Positions 56,018-64,000 of a stretch of DNA of 64,000 nucleotides are shown here, piece after piece. A model generated the notes under the pieces. The model ran no database searches and was not told the DNA's origin. It saw nothing but the letters and a program-made list of their open reading frames with translations. The stretch comes from Rhodobacteraceae bacterium LMO-JJ12 (GTDB lineage Bacteria > Pseudomonadota > Alphaproteobacteria > Rhodobacterales > Rhodobacteraceae): positions 186,001 to 250,000 of the forward strand of contig JAKGBX010000002.1 of assembly GCA_021555075.1 (NCBI GenBank), written 5' to 3'. The position numbers and the translations under genes were made by a program. How positions within the stretch are numbered: the first letter of the stretch is position 1; the number at the start of each line of letters is the position of its first letter.

Positions 56018-56263
56018 TTCAGTCTCCCGAATTACCGCTCAGAATAGGCGAGTGCGGCCCGGCGGCAAGGGTAAGCCGCCAGGTTTTGGAAGATGTGGCT
56101 GTGCGCCGGGGGAACGGGCGCGGGAAGGACATGAAAAAGGATAGAGGGCGCGGGTTATCGAGGTGTTGCCGGGGCGTGCGGTGGCGCGATGTAGAGCGCC
56201 GCCAAACGGTTTCTGGGAGGTGCGCAGTTTCAGGCACGTGGGCCGGACGGTTGGGCGCGAGAT

Positions 56264-56605
56264 TCAATTGACTGAGCGGATCATCTTGCGTTCGAGCACC
56301 CGCAGAACGGTGCGCAGATCATGGCCACGGCGCAGGATCTGACCATCCATGCCGACAACCGAATACTGCCCCTGTTTGTTGCGTAATTTTGGTTGCTTTT
56401 CAATGCGATAGAGGGGGAATTCAGCAGTGCGCCGGAAAATCGAGAAGACCGCGGAATCGCGCAAGCAGGAGATACCGTAATCGCGCCATTCACCGGCGGC
56501 GACCATGCGACCATAGAGCGAGAGAATGACGCTGAGTTCGGTGCGGTGAAAGGCCACCTGAGCGGGTTGAGCGCCGGGAAAGGGCGTGGGAGTTTGAACC
56601 GTCAT
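56264..56605 (-). CDS. DUF2794 protein
   Basis: A 113-residue protein conserved in alphaproteobacteria. The diagnostic core AFHRTELSVILSLYGRMVAAGEWRDYGI and the later QYSVVGMDGQILRRGHDLRTVLRVLE are nearly invariant in the family. Function unknown. ATG 56605 (MTVQTPTPFPG) gives the normal length. The region 135 bases upstream carries the dispersed CGTATG element also found in front of the MFS gene. Confidence 0.9.
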   Translation of the reverse strand: MTVQTPTPFPGAQPAQVAFHRTELSVILSLYGRMVAAGEWRDYGISCLRDSAVFSIFRRTAEFPLYRIEKQPKLRNKQGQYSVVGMDGQILRRGHDLRTVLRVLERKMIRSVN

Positions 56606-56699
56606 GAGGCTCAGTCTCATGCCGATTCGAGGGGAAATCAAGCCCAATGGTAAAGCCAGCGACCCGATGGGTTAACGCCGGGGGCACGGCGCGAATCAG

Positions 56700-56781
56700 G
56701 GGGGTGACCGGCGGCTGCGCTCTGGCTGTCAGCCGTATGACATACGCAGACGTATGGTTGGGCGTCTGTAGGGGTTAACCG
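56700..56781 (+). repeat. Dispersed intergenic element with CGTATG palindrome, copy B
   Basis: The core CCGTATG-A-CATACGC (56733-56747) and third half-site CGTATGG (56751-56757) match copy A at 10335-10359. Flanks also match (GGGGTGA and GCGGCTGC upstream, GGTTAA downstream). The centre is 135 bases from the DUF2794 start, and GGTTAACC occurs nearby at 56774-56781. Confidence 0.7.
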
Positions 56782-56828
56782 ACCGTACGCTGGGGAGCGT
56801 TGCTCGATGGCGGAATGTTTGGCGGGTG

Positions 56829-57104
56829 TCAGCCGCAAGTGAACTTTTGAATGATGCCGTTCGCGTCGGTCAGGACGTTGAGCCTGTCAGGGCGGTGATC
56901 CATTGTAACGGCTGTGTTCGGAGCGACGATGCGTACGGTCTTGGCGGCTGAGAAGTCTGCTTCTGCCGCCGGGGTGCCCACAAGCGGCAGATAGCGCGCG
57001 GCGTTGCAGTTATCATCGCTGGGCGTTGTGTCGGGGTTTGGCTGGCAGGCGGCAAGTGTGCCGACGGTGGCCAGTGCGACCGTGAGTGGGAGGAAGCGGG
57101 GCAT
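56829..57104 (-). CDS. I78-family peptidase inhibitor lipoprotein
   Basis: A 91-residue protein with lipobox LAAC (Cys20). The mature part shows the I78 pattern CNAARYLPLVG, then VRIVAPNTAVTMDHRPDRLNVLTDANGIIQKFTCG. It inhibits serine proteases in fungal and bacterial homologues and here would be held in the periplasm. It is on the minus strand between DUF2794 and the formaldehyde dehydrogenase gene. Confidence 0.85.
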   Translation of the reverse strand: MPRFLPLTVALATVGTLAACQPNPDTTPSDDNCNAARYLPLVGTPAAEADFSAAKTVRIVAPNTAVTMDHRPDRLNVLTDANGIIQKFTCG

Positions 57105-57337
57105 TCTTGCGGTCTCCAGATTGCGTAACCTGCTGGCGGGTGGTTGCTTATCTGTGGGGGCGGGTGTGATTATTCAAGTCGGTTGTGCGCTTTCAATTGA
57201 GCGCGGGATCGCCGCCGACATCAAGAGCGTCGGAGTCGGGCCGTTGGATGGGGGAACGCGCGAATGGTGACAGACGCGTATTGTATCCGCGAATGGATTG
57301 ACGCAGTCTTGGGCGAAATATTGATCAGGAGAGCATC

Positions 57338-58450
57338 ATGCGGACGAGAGCGGCTGTGGCATTGGAAGCGGGCAAGCCTTTGGAGATTATGGAGGTCAAT
57401 CTCGATGGTCCCAAGGCGGGTGAGGTTCTGGTGGAAATCAAGGCGACGGGGATTTGTCATACCGATGAATTCACCCTGTCAGGGGCCGATCCCGAGGGGC
57501 TTTTCCCCGCCATTCTGGGGCATGAGGGCGCGGGGGTTGTTCTGGAGGTGGGGCCGGGTGTGACCAGCCTTGAACCGGGTGATCATGTGATCCCTTTATA
57601 TACCGCTGAGTGTCGCGAATGTGACTATTGCCTGCACCCCAAGACCAACCTTTGCCAATCGGTGCGCGAGACCCAGGGGCGCGGCGTGATGCCGGACGGA
57701 ACAAGCCGATTTTCGATGCTCGATGGAACGCCGATCCTGCATTACATGGGCTGTTCGACGTTTGCCAACCACACGGTTTTGCCCGAGGTGTCATTGGCCA
57801 AGATCCGCAAGGATGCGCCGTTTGACAAGGTTTGCTATATCGGCTGTGGCGTGACCACGGGGATTGGCGCGGTGATCTATACCGCCAAGGTCGAGATTGG
57901 CAGCCGGGCGATTGTGTTTGGGCTGGGCGGCATTGGGCTGAACGTGATTCAGGGGCTCAGGCTGGCCGGGGCGGATCAGATTGTGGGGGTCGATTTGAAC
58001 CCTGACAAGATCAAGATGGCGACGCATTTCGGGATGACCGATTTCGTCAATCCAAGCGAGGTGAAAGGTGATCTGGTTGGTCATCTGGTTGAACTGACCG
58101 GGGGGGGCGCGGATTATACGTTTGATGCCACGGGCAACGTTGACGTGATGCGCACGGCGCTGGAGGCCTGCCACAAGGGGTGGGGTGAATCGATCATCAT
58201 CGGGGTGGCACCGGCGGGGGCCGAGATTTCGACGCGGCCGTTCCAACTGGTCACTGGCCGTAGCTGGCGCGGGACGGCGTTTGGCGGGGCGCGAGGGCGC
58301 ACCGATGTGCCCAAGATTGTTGATTGGTATATGGACGGCAAGATCGAGATTGACCCGATGATCACGCACCAGTTGAAGTTGGAGGATATCAACAAGGGGT
58401 TTGATCTGATGCATGCGGGCGAGAGTATTCGCAGCGTTGTGGTTTATTGA
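57338..58450 (+). CDS. adhI: S-(hydroxymethyl)glutathione dehydrogenase (class III ADH)
   Basis: Oxidises the formaldehyde-glutathione adduct to S-formylglutathione with NAD. The 370-residue zinc ADH has catalytic-zinc ligands in ATGICHTDEF and GHEGAG, the structural-zinc cysteines in ECRECDYCLHPKTNLC, and GLGGIGLNVIQG as the NAD-binding motif. A class III signature is GVTTGIGAVIYTAKVE. The hydrolase fghA at 5.9 kb completes the pathway; the genes are unlinked. AGGAGA precedes the ATG. Confidence 0.95.
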   Translation: MRTRAAVALEAGKPLEIMEVNLDGPKAGEVLVEIKATGICHTDEFTLSGADPEGLFPAILGHEGAGVVLEVGPGVTSLEPGDHVIPLYTAECRECDYCLHPKTNLCQSVRETQGRGVMPDGTSRFSMLDGTPILHYMGCSTFANHTVLPEVSLAKIRKDAPFDKVCYIGCGVTTGIGAVIYTAKVEIGSRAIVFGLGGIGLNVIQGLRLAGADQIVGVDLNPDKIKMATHFGMTDFVNPSEVKGDLVGHLVELTGGGADYTFDATGNVDVMRTALEACHKGWGESIIIGVAPAGAEISTRPFQLVTGRSWRGTAFGGARGRTDVPKIVDWYMDGKIEIDPMITHQLKLEDINKGFDLMHAGESIRSVVVY

Positions 58451-58610
58451 TCGCGCGGAGATCTCGGCCATAAGCTTTGAGTGGAAATGAGAGACAAGCC
58501 TCGCGGGCGATGACACGCGGGGTGGCGAACCCGGCTTTCAGTATCGCAGTTTATCCCGGCCAAATCGCAGAACCCCGGAGTTGCGCGCGACCTCAACCAA
58601 TCGCCGCCCC

Positions 58611-58620
58611 GGGGGGGGGG
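58611..58620 (+). repeat. G10 homopolymer
   Basis: Ten consecutive G, preceded by CCCC, lie between adhI and the GNAT gene, 111 bases before the GNAT start. Homopolymers of this length can slip and alter promoter spacing. There is no coding effect here. Confidence 0.6.
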
Positions 58621-58731
58621 CGTGTCGGCGATCGCGCGGCGGCCTGCGGCCTTGACACGGCGCGGGGCGGTGCGTGATTTGTCCTGCAAAGCGGTGGTTG
58701 CCCAGTGTTTCGTGAAAGAAGGACGATTGAG

Positions 58732-59226
58732 ATGGTGGTGATGCGCGAGGCAATGCGCGGCGTGGATGATGCGGCGGTCTGGGCGGTTTTGCGCCCGAGC
58801 GTTGAGGCGGGGGATACGTTTTGCGCCGATCCCGAAGGGGGCATGGCGGGTGGGTTGGCCTATTTCTGGCCCGAGAGTGCGCGTGTATGGCTTGCCGAGG
58901 TGGACGGCGAGATTTTGGGTTGTTGTTATTTGCGCCCCAACCAGACGGGGAATGGCGCGCATGTGTGCAATGCGGGGTATTGCACCTTGCCCGAAGCGCG
59001 GGGGCGTGGCGTAGCGCGCGCGATGCTGGCGCATTCGCTGGACGTGGCGCGAAGCGAAGGCTATCGCGCGATGCAGTATAATTTCGTGGTCGAGACCAAC
59101 CACCGGGCGATTGAGACGTGGGAGCGCGCCGGATTCGCAATCGTCGGGCGGCTGCCGGGGGCGTTCTTGCACCCCGCTGAGGGCTATGTCGATGCGTTGG
59201 TGATGTATCGCGATCTGACGACGTGA
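58732..59226 (+). CDS. GNAT-family N-acetyltransferase
   Basis: A 164-residue GNAT. Acetyl-CoA motif A appears as LPEARGRGVARAMLAHSL (about residue 84-101) and motif B includes NHRAIETWERAGFAIVGRLPGAF. The substrate is unknown. ATG 58732 has AAGGA at eight bases; the ATG three codons later is possible. It stands alone between adhI and the TPR gene. Confidence 0.85.
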   Translation: MVVMREAMRGVDDAAVWAVLRPSVEAGDTFCADPEGGMAGGLAYFWPESARVWLAEVDGEILGCCYLRPNQTGNGAHVCNAGYCTLPEARGRGVARAMLAHSLDVARSEGYRAMQYNFVVETNHRAIETWERAGFAIVGRLPGAFLHPAEGYVDALVMYRDLTT

Positions 59227-59349
59227 GTGCCTTTGATTGGGGCGGCGATTGGGGGGGCGGCGAAACGCGGCGTCGGGACTGCTCTGAGACCTTTTCATGC
59301 GGGCGCGTCGTGGCCTAAGCTGTTCGTGAACAGATGAAGGATTCTTGCG

Positions 59350-60996
59350 ATGGCGTATTACGACCTCGGTTCATATTCGCGAACAGTTTCAACCAACTCG
59401 AAGAAGGCACAGAAATGGTTCGACCGGGGGTTGGTGTGGACCTATGCCTATCACCACGAAGAAGCCATCGTGTGTTTTCAAAAGGCGCTGAAGGCAGATC
59501 CGGGGTGCGCGATGGCGCATTGGGGGATCGGGTATTGCATCGGGCCGAATTATAACAAGCCGTGGGAAACCTTTGAGGACGAAGAAAAGCCCGAGTGCAT
59601 TTCGCTGGCGCGGTCATCGATTGATGCGGCGAACGCGTTGCTGGATCAGGTCACGCCGGTGGAACGTGCGCTGATCACGGCGCTGCGCGCGCGCTATCCC
59701 GAAACGTCAGAGGTTGAGGATTATAACCCGTGGAATGATGCCTTTGCCGATGCCATGCGCAAGGTTCATGCAGAGTTCAGCGACGATCTGGATGTTTGCG
59801 CGGTGTTTGCCGAGGCGATCATGAACCGCACGCCGTGGGAATTGTGGGATTTACCAAGCGGTCAGCCCGCCGAGGGTGCCGATACGCTTGAGGCTATTGC
59901 CCTTTTGGACAATGCGTTTCAGACCCTGCCGGGGGCGTGGGAACATGCGGGATTGCTGCATATGTATATCCACCTGATGGAGATGTCGCCGCACCCGGAA
60001 AAGGCGCTGTGCCATGGTGATGCGCTTTCTACGCTGGTGCCGGATGCAGGGCATTTGCTGCATATGCCGACCCATGTGGATGTGCTCTGTGGCGATTACA
60101 TGAATGTCGTTTTGCGCAACGAGGCGGCGATTGTGGCAGATCGGAAGTTTTTGAAGGCCGAGGGGGCGGATAATTTCTATTCGGTCTATCGGTGCCATAA
60201 TTATCACTTCAAGATTTATGGCGCGATGTTCATGGGGCAGCCGAGTGTGGCGTTGGAAGCAGCGGAGGAATTGATGGCAACCTTGCCCGCCGACACGCTG
60301 CGCCCGATGGCCGATTGGTTTGAGGGGTTCATCCCGATGAAGCAGCATGTTCTCATCCGGTTTGGGCGTTGGCAGGACATTATGGATCAGGAATTGCCAG
60401 ACGACGAAGAGCTCTATTCTGTGACCATCGCCATGATGCGGTATGCCCGCACGGTTGCCTTGGCCAATCTGCACAGGATTGACGACGCAGAAGCGGAAAA
60501 AGCCAGGTTCTATGAGGCGGTTGAGCGCGTGCCGGAAAGCCGGATGCTCTTTAACAACACCTGCCGGGACATTCTGAAAGTCGCCGAGCAGATGATGCTG
60601 GGCGAGTTGGCCTATCACAAGGGCGACCACGAGGCGGCGTTTGCGCATCTGCGTCGGTCGGTCGAGATTGACGATAACATGCCTTATGACGAGCCTTGGG
60701 GTTGGATGCAGCCGACGCGCCATGCGCTGGGCGCGCTGTTATTGGAGCAGGGGCAGGTTGAGGAAGCCGAGGCGGTCTATCGCGCCGATCTGGGGCTTGA
60801 TACGACGTTGAGCCGGGCCTGTCAGCATCCCGGCAATGTCTGGAGCCTGCATGGCTTGCACGAGTGTCTGACCCGGCGGGGCGAGAGCGTTGAGGCGCCC
60901 CATATCAAGCTGCAACTTGACAAGGCAGTGGCGCGCGCCGAGGTGGTGATCAAGGCGTCGTGCTATTGCCGCCAACAGAGATTGTCGGCGGCGTAA
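59350..60996 (+). CDS. TPR protein with conserved histidine cluster
   Basis: A 548-residue soluble protein made of tetratricopeptide-like helix pairs, including AIVCFQKALKADPGCAMAHWGIGYC at 39-63, with no signal peptide. Its middle (204-242) carries HMYIHLMEMSPHPEKALCHGDAL and DAGHLLHMPTHVDVLCGDY, placing His204, His208, His215, His222, His235, His238 and His242 close together. That looks like a metal site (HxxxH and HxxHxxxH spacings). The C-terminus ends in CYCRQQRLSAA. Proteins of this type are found in bacteria and eukaryotes without assigned activity. No operon partner. Confidence 0.8.
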   Translation: MAYYDLGSYSRTVSTNSKKAQKWFDRGLVWTYAYHHEEAIVCFQKALKADPGCAMAHWGIGYCIGPNYNKPWETFEDEEKPECISLARSSIDAANALLDQVTPVERALITALRARYPETSEVEDYNPWNDAFADAMRKVHAEFSDDLDVCAVFAEAIMNRTPWELWDLPSGQPAEGADTLEAIALLDNAFQTLPGAWEHAGLLHMYIHLMEMSPHPEKALCHGDALSTLVPDAGHLLHMPTHVDVLCGDYMNVVLRNEAAIVADRKFLKAEGADNFYSVYRCHNYHFKIYGAMFMGQPSVALEAAEELMATLPADTLRPMADWFEGFIPMKQHVLIRFGRWQDIMDQELPDDEELYSVTIAMMRYARTVALANLHRIDDAEAEKARFYEAVERVPESRMLFNNTCRDILKVAEQMMLGELAYHKGDHEAAFAHLRRSVEIDDNMPYDEPWGWMQPTRHALGALLLEQGQVEEAEAVYRADLGLDTTLSRACQHPGNVWSLHGLHECLTRRGESVEAPHIKLQLDKAVARAEVVIKASCYCRQQRLSAA

Positions 60997-61066
60997 ATCG
61001 CGCCAGCAAGGGCTTTTCGGTGCGGCGCGTGGGGCGTAGGATCAGAGCAACACGAGAGGGTTTGAT

Positions 61067-61783
61067 ATGACCGACGCGACGCCGCTTTTGGCGGTTTTGA
61101 TTGATGCCGACAATACGTCGCCAAAATGGACCAAGGCGATTTTTGAGGAGATTGCGGGGATCGGCGAGGCCAGTGTGCGCCGGGTTTACGGCGATTTTTC
61201 CAGCCGCCAGATGACCGGCTGGAACAAGGTGCAGGCCGAGTTCGGCCTTGTGCCACATCACCAGCCTGCCAACACCGTGGGCAAGAATGCCAGCGATATT
61301 GCGTTGGTGATTGATGCGATGGACCTGATGCATTCGGGCCGGTTTGACGGGTTTGTTCTGGTCTCGTCTGACAGCGATTTTACCCGCCTGTCGAGCCGCA
61401 TTCGCGAGCAGGGGCTGGATGTCTTCGGCATCGGCGCGCAAAAGACGCCCGAGGCGTTTCGCAAGGCCTGCAAGCGGTTCATTTTTCTTGAAAACCTGGA
61501 AGGGGCGTCGAGCGACGACAAGCCAGCCGCCGAGGCCAAGCCAAAGGCGAGCCCGCAGTTGGCCGAGGCGCGTGCCTTGATTCTCAAGGCGATGGACAGC
61601 ATGGATCAGGATGAAGAATGGTATAATCTCGGCCGGTTGGGGCAGATGATCTTGGCGGCGCATTCTGATTTCGATACGCGGACCTATGGGCGCAAGAAGC
61701 TGAGTGAGTTGGTCGGTGATCTGAAGGTTTTCGAGACACGGCGCGGCACGGGCAATCAGCTTGAAATCCGGCGGATTGACTGA
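61067..61783 (+). CDS. NYN-domain protein with OST-HTH/LOTUS domain
   Basis: A 238-residue protein. The N-terminal NYN (PIN-like) nuclease domain has the acidic residues LIDADN (Asp13 and Asp15), KNASDIALVIDAMDL and VSSDSDFTRLSSRIRE. A charged linker (DDKPAAEAKPKA) leads to a C-terminal OST-HTH/LOTUS domain (about 160-238). RNA binding or cleavage is probable from the family, but the target is unknown. It ends ten bases from the convergent tetR. Confidence 0.87.
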   Translation: MTDATPLLAVLIDADNTSPKWTKAIFEEIAGIGEASVRRVYGDFSSRQMTGWNKVQAEFGLVPHHQPANTVGKNASDIALVIDAMDLMHSGRFDGFVLVSSDSDFTRLSSRIREQGLDVFGIGAQKTPEAFRKACKRFIFLENLEGASSDDKPAAEAKPKASPQLAEARALILKAMDSMDQDEEWYNLGRLGQMILAAHSDFDTRTYGRKKLSELVGDLKVFETRRGTGNQLEIRRID

Positions 61784-61792
61784 GGCATCGTC

Positions 61793-62413
61793 TTAGACAG
61801 CATAGCGTGCCAGAAACGTCTCGACTGCAGCTTCGACGACGGTTTCAATCTCGGCGTCGGAAAACTCTGATTGCACGCCCAGCACGGCGCGCAGCCAGAG
61901 ATTGGTTTTCGCCAGATCCGAGAATTGTTCGGCGGCAAGCGAGAGGTTGTCGATCTTCAACTCGCCCCGATCTACGGCCAGCGAGAGCACTTGTTCGAGC
62001 CGCTTGCGCCCCATTTCCGGGCCGGATTCATAGAAGGCGCGGGCGATATCGGGGAAGCGGTCACGCTCGGCCAAGCAGATGCGAAACATGGATTGTGCAA
62101 ATTCCGAAAGCAGGAAGCGCATCACCCGGTTTGCCGCCACCCGAAGCACATCGCGAATCGGGCCTGAGAGATTGACGCTTTGCACCGCTTCGTCGGCCAT
62201 GCGGTGGCATTCCGAGCGCGCCACTTCGGAAAACAGCAGCGCCTTGTCGGGGAAATAGGAATAGAGCGTCGCCTTGGAAACCCCGGCGGTGCGCGCGATT
62301 TCATCAACGCTTGCGCCTTCAAAGCCATCGGCCATGAACACTTGCCGCGCACCTTCGACCACCTGATCGAATTTACGGCCTGTTCGGTTGATTCTGGCGA
62401 GTGCTGCGGGCAT
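61793..62413 (-). CDS. TetR-family regulator
   Basis: A 206-residue repressor. HTH about 24-55 (ASVDEIARTAGVSKATLYSYFPDKALLF) is AcrR/FadR-like. The ligand domain is helical and contains MADEAVQSVNLSGPIRDVLRVAANRVMRF. It is divergent from mbfA, with a perfect 18-base palindrome between them, so it most likely represses mbfA and itself. Confidence 0.88.
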   Translation of the reverse strand: MPAALARINRTGRKFDQVVEGARQVFMADGFEGASVDEIARTAGVSKATLYSYFPDKALLFSEVARSECHRMADEAVQSVNLSGPIRDVLRVAANRVMRFLLSEFAQSMFRICLAERDRFPDIARAFYESGPEMGRKRLEQVLSLAVDRGELKIDNLSLAAEQFSDLAKTNLWLRAVLGVQSEFSDAEIETVVEAAVETFLARYAV

Positions 62414-62457
62414 GAAACGCTCCGTTTTGGATGCTGGACAAGACTAAGCCGACAAGA

Positions 62458-62475
62458 CTGAACTGGCAAGTTCAG
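62458..62475. promoter_or_regulatory. TetR operator between tetR and mbfA
   Basis: CTGAACT-GGCA-AGTTCAG is a perfect 7-bp inverted repeat with a 4-base spacer. It is 45 bases upstream of the tetR start and 85 bases upstream of mbfA. The position and symmetry fit a TetR dimer site. Confidence 0.72.
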
Positions 62476-62559
62476 TTTCGATAATCGAGATATGTTCTGG
62501 CTTGTCTGTCAGAGCCTGCGGGCCTAAGTTGGAGCGCAATTCCAAACCGCGAGGCAGGC

Positions 62560-63534
62560 ATGCGATTTCTCACCCAACGGCGACGGTTTTCCGATCTGAA
62601 CGAGCAGGAAATTCTGGCTCTGGCGATTTCATCGGAAGAGGACGATGCACAGATCTATCGGATGTATGCCGAGCGGTTGCGCGAAGATTTTGCCGATACC
62701 GCCAAGGTGTTTGACGGCATGGCAGCGGAAGAAGACGGCCACCGCCAGCGGTTGATCGAGCTGCACCGGAGGCGCTTTGGCGAGGTGATCCCGCTCATTC
62801 GGCGCGAGCATGTGGCGGGATATTATGCGCGTCGCCCCGTCTGGCTGATCGAGAACCTCGGGCTTGAGCGGATGCGCGACGAGGCGGCCGCGATGGAACA
62901 TGACGCCGAACGCTTCTACCTGGCGGCGGCAGCGCGCAGCAAAGACGCGGCGACACGCAAGCTTCTGGGCGATCTGGCGGTGGCAGAGGCAGGCCACCAG
63001 CACACGGCGCAACATCTGGAAGACAAGTTTCTCGGCGAAGATGCGCGCGCAGAAGAGAATCGCACCGCACACCGGCAATTTGTTCTGACGTGGGTGCAAC
63101 CGGGACTGGCCGGATTGATGGATGGCTCTGTTTCGACCCTAGCGCCGATCTTCGCTGTGGCCTTTGCCACACATGACACTTGGACCACCTTCCTGGTCGG
63201 TCTCGCGGCCTCGGTGGGGGCGGGTATCTCGATGGGGTTCACCGAAGCCGCCAGCGATGATGGCCAACTCAGCGGTCGAGGCAGCCCGCTCAAACGTGGC
63301 TTTGCCTCTGGCATCATGACAACGGTGGGAGGGCTTGGCCATGCGCTGCCCTATCTGATCACGGATTTCTGGACCGCAACGGTGATTGCCTTCATCGTGG
63401 TTTTCGTCGAGCTTTGGGCGATTGCCTGGATCCAGAACAAGTTCATGGAAACCCCGTTTTTCCGGGCGGCGTTTCAGGTGGTGCTGGGCGGCGCGCTGGT
63501 CTTTGCAGCAGGGGTGCTGATCGGCAGCGGGTGA
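62560..63534 (+). CDS. mbfA: Membrane-bound ferritin/iron exporter MbfA (rubrerythrin-VIT1 fusion)
   Basis: A 324-residue fusion: an N-terminal rubrerythrin-like di-iron domain with Glu26, the E-x2-H pair Glu58/His61, Glu113 and Glu143/His146. A C-terminal VIT1/CCC1 membrane domain (about 170-324, five helices, GLMDGSVSTLAPIFAVAFAT first) follows. Related MbfA exports iron and protects against peroxide, and is Irr-repressed in Rhizobiales. I see no iron-response box here; instead a TetR operator precedes it. The start ATG 62560 is the only one that gives the full ferritin helix. Confidence 0.92.
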   Translation: MRFLTQRRRFSDLNEQEILALAISSEEDDAQIYRMYAERLREDFADTAKVFDGMAAEEDGHRQRLIELHRRRFGEVIPLIRREHVAGYYARRPVWLIENLGLERMRDEAAAMEHDAERFYLAAAARSKDAATRKLLGDLAVAEAGHQHTAQHLEDKFLGEDARAEENRTAHRQFVLTWVQPGLAGLMDGSVSTLAPIFAVAFATHDTWTTFLVGLAASVGAGISMGFTEAASDDGQLSGRGSPLKRGFASGIMTTVGGLGHALPYLITDFWTATVIAFIVVFVELWAIAWIQNKFMETPFFRAAFQVVLGGALVFAAGVLIGSG

Positions 63535-63658
63535 AGCCTCTTGCGGCTATCCTGAATCCGGGATCATGGAAAAACCCGCGAGCGTTCAACATTCTGTGCG
63601 CCCTGCATCAGTTTCGGAATCGGGATTGGATGCAAAACGCTTTACAGCGCACCCCGCC

Positions 63659-63680
63659 CTTCATCTTGCCAAAAATATCC
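63659..63680 (-). repeat. GGATATTT intergenic element, copy C
   Basis: On the minus strand GGATATTTTTGGCAAGATGA continues the family seen at 10518 and 24331. The 3' half differs (CAAGATGAAG rather than TCAGAGG). Confidence 0.5.
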
Positions 63681-63769
63681 AAATCCAAAACGGCGCAACC
63701 GGCGTGACGCCAATAGACCGGACCCGGTCGGTCAGTCTGGTAGGGCCGAGCATGGCGAGGCCCCCCCGC

Positions 63770-63825
63770 GACGCCGTAAGGCGGCGCAAATCCTGACTGA
63801 GACGCCGTAAGGCGGCGCAAGTCCT
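63770..63825. repeat. Tandem hairpin repeat, two copies
   Basis: GACGCCGTAAGGCGGCGCAA then (A/G)TCCT occurs at 63770-63794 and 63801-63825, with a 31-base period and one difference. Each copy can form a CGCC-GTAA-GGCG hairpin. They lie just past the end of the partial gene on the minus strand and may be a terminator-like or repetitive palindromic element. Confidence 0.75.
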
Positions 63826-63835
63826 TGTTTGGATA

Positions 63836-64000
63836 TCAGCCCGGCCCGATCATGAAACATGCGACATTGCGGGCCTGCAAGCGGAGACAGGCCAACTCGG
63901 CGGTATCGCGGTCGAGGCCCATGAAATTCGCATCATACCCGCTCTTGCGCTGGATCACGCGGCGCAGGGTGCCGTCGAGCGTTTCCATCTCGTTGAGGGC
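63836..64000 (-). CDS. C-terminal fragment of a protein continuing beyond the window
   Basis: Reading the minus strand from the edge gives 54 in-frame residues to TGA at 63836. They start ALNEMETLDGTLRRVIQRK and end LRLQARNVACFMIGPG. Two cysteines (LACLRLQ, VACFMIG) are spaced nine apart. The ending looks like the last strand of a small periplasmic-type domain, but I cannot assign a family from this piece. Confidence 0.6.
   Translation of the reverse strand, partial: ALNEMETLDGTLRRVIQRKSGYDANFMGLDRDTAELACLRLQARNVACFMIGPG

Larger units (their letters stand above)
63535..63835. other. Intergenic region after mbfA
   Basis: No gene is supported in these 301 bases. They contain a GGATATTT element on the minus strand (63659-63680) and two tandem 25-base hairpin repeats (63770-63825). 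Confidence 0.55.

Overview
The window is a 64 kb chromosomal segment of an alphaproteobacterium, almost certainly a Rhodobacteraceae (Roseobacter-clade) aerobe. The evidence is high G+C, dense short operons with ATGA overlaps, the hemN-fnrL-uspA-ccoNOQP-ccoGHIS synteny block, DUF2794, a Mur-type manganese operator and an accD-folC pair. I see no phage, transposon, CRISPR array, rRNA or tRNA. Both ends cut through a gene.

Layout. 1-2625: Mn/Zn ABC importer (sitABC-like, minus strand) behind two Fur/Mur-type palindromes. 2663-8907: lipoprotein, polysaccharide-pyruvyl-transferase-like protein, AEC transporter, an iodotyrosine-deiodinase-like flavoprotein, S-formylglutathione hydrolase, a CmcI-like methyltransferase, YaiI and an ornithine-cyclodeaminase family enzyme. 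8967-16657: MFS transporter, hydrolase, ZapE, LysM protein, rhodanese, folC and accD. 16897-22338: phosphate module pstSCAB-phoU with a Pho-box-like site but no adjacent phoB. 22353-28736: tandem CPBP proteases, lipoprotein, two unknowns and FadH-type dienoyl-CoA reductase. 28890-32543: SDR/LysR divergent pair, then an arsR-permease-thioredoxin operon with a perfect FNR box. 32622-40010: pheA, membrane cytochrome c and a YejABEF-type peptide importer.

40051-52500 is the microaerobic respiration island: hemN, fnrL, uspA, the cbb3 oxidase structural operon ccoNOQP and its assembly operon ccoGHIS. Consensus or near-consensus FNR boxes lie in front of fnrL/hemN, uspA/ccoN and ccoG, and one more lies in front of arsR 10 kb away, so FnrL encoded here probably controls all four. 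A LysR gene and a tiny divergent reading frame sit between ccoP and ccoG.

52528-64000: a fused E1 ketoacid-dehydrogenase-like protein overlapping a malonyltransferase-like gene, DUF2794, an I78 inhibitor lipoprotein, glutathione-dependent formaldehyde dehydrogenase (the partner of the hydrolase at 5.9 kb), GNAT, a histidine-rich TPR protein, a NYN-domain protein, and a TetR/MbfA divergent pair around a perfect palindrome.

No single cluster is clearly a new system. The best leads are the FnrL-linked arsR-permease-thioredoxin operon, the E1/acyltransferase pair, the deiodinase-like enzyme, the TPR protein, and a dispersed intergenic element with a 15-bp CGTATG-A-CATACG core placed about 135-140 bp upstream of two unrelated genes.
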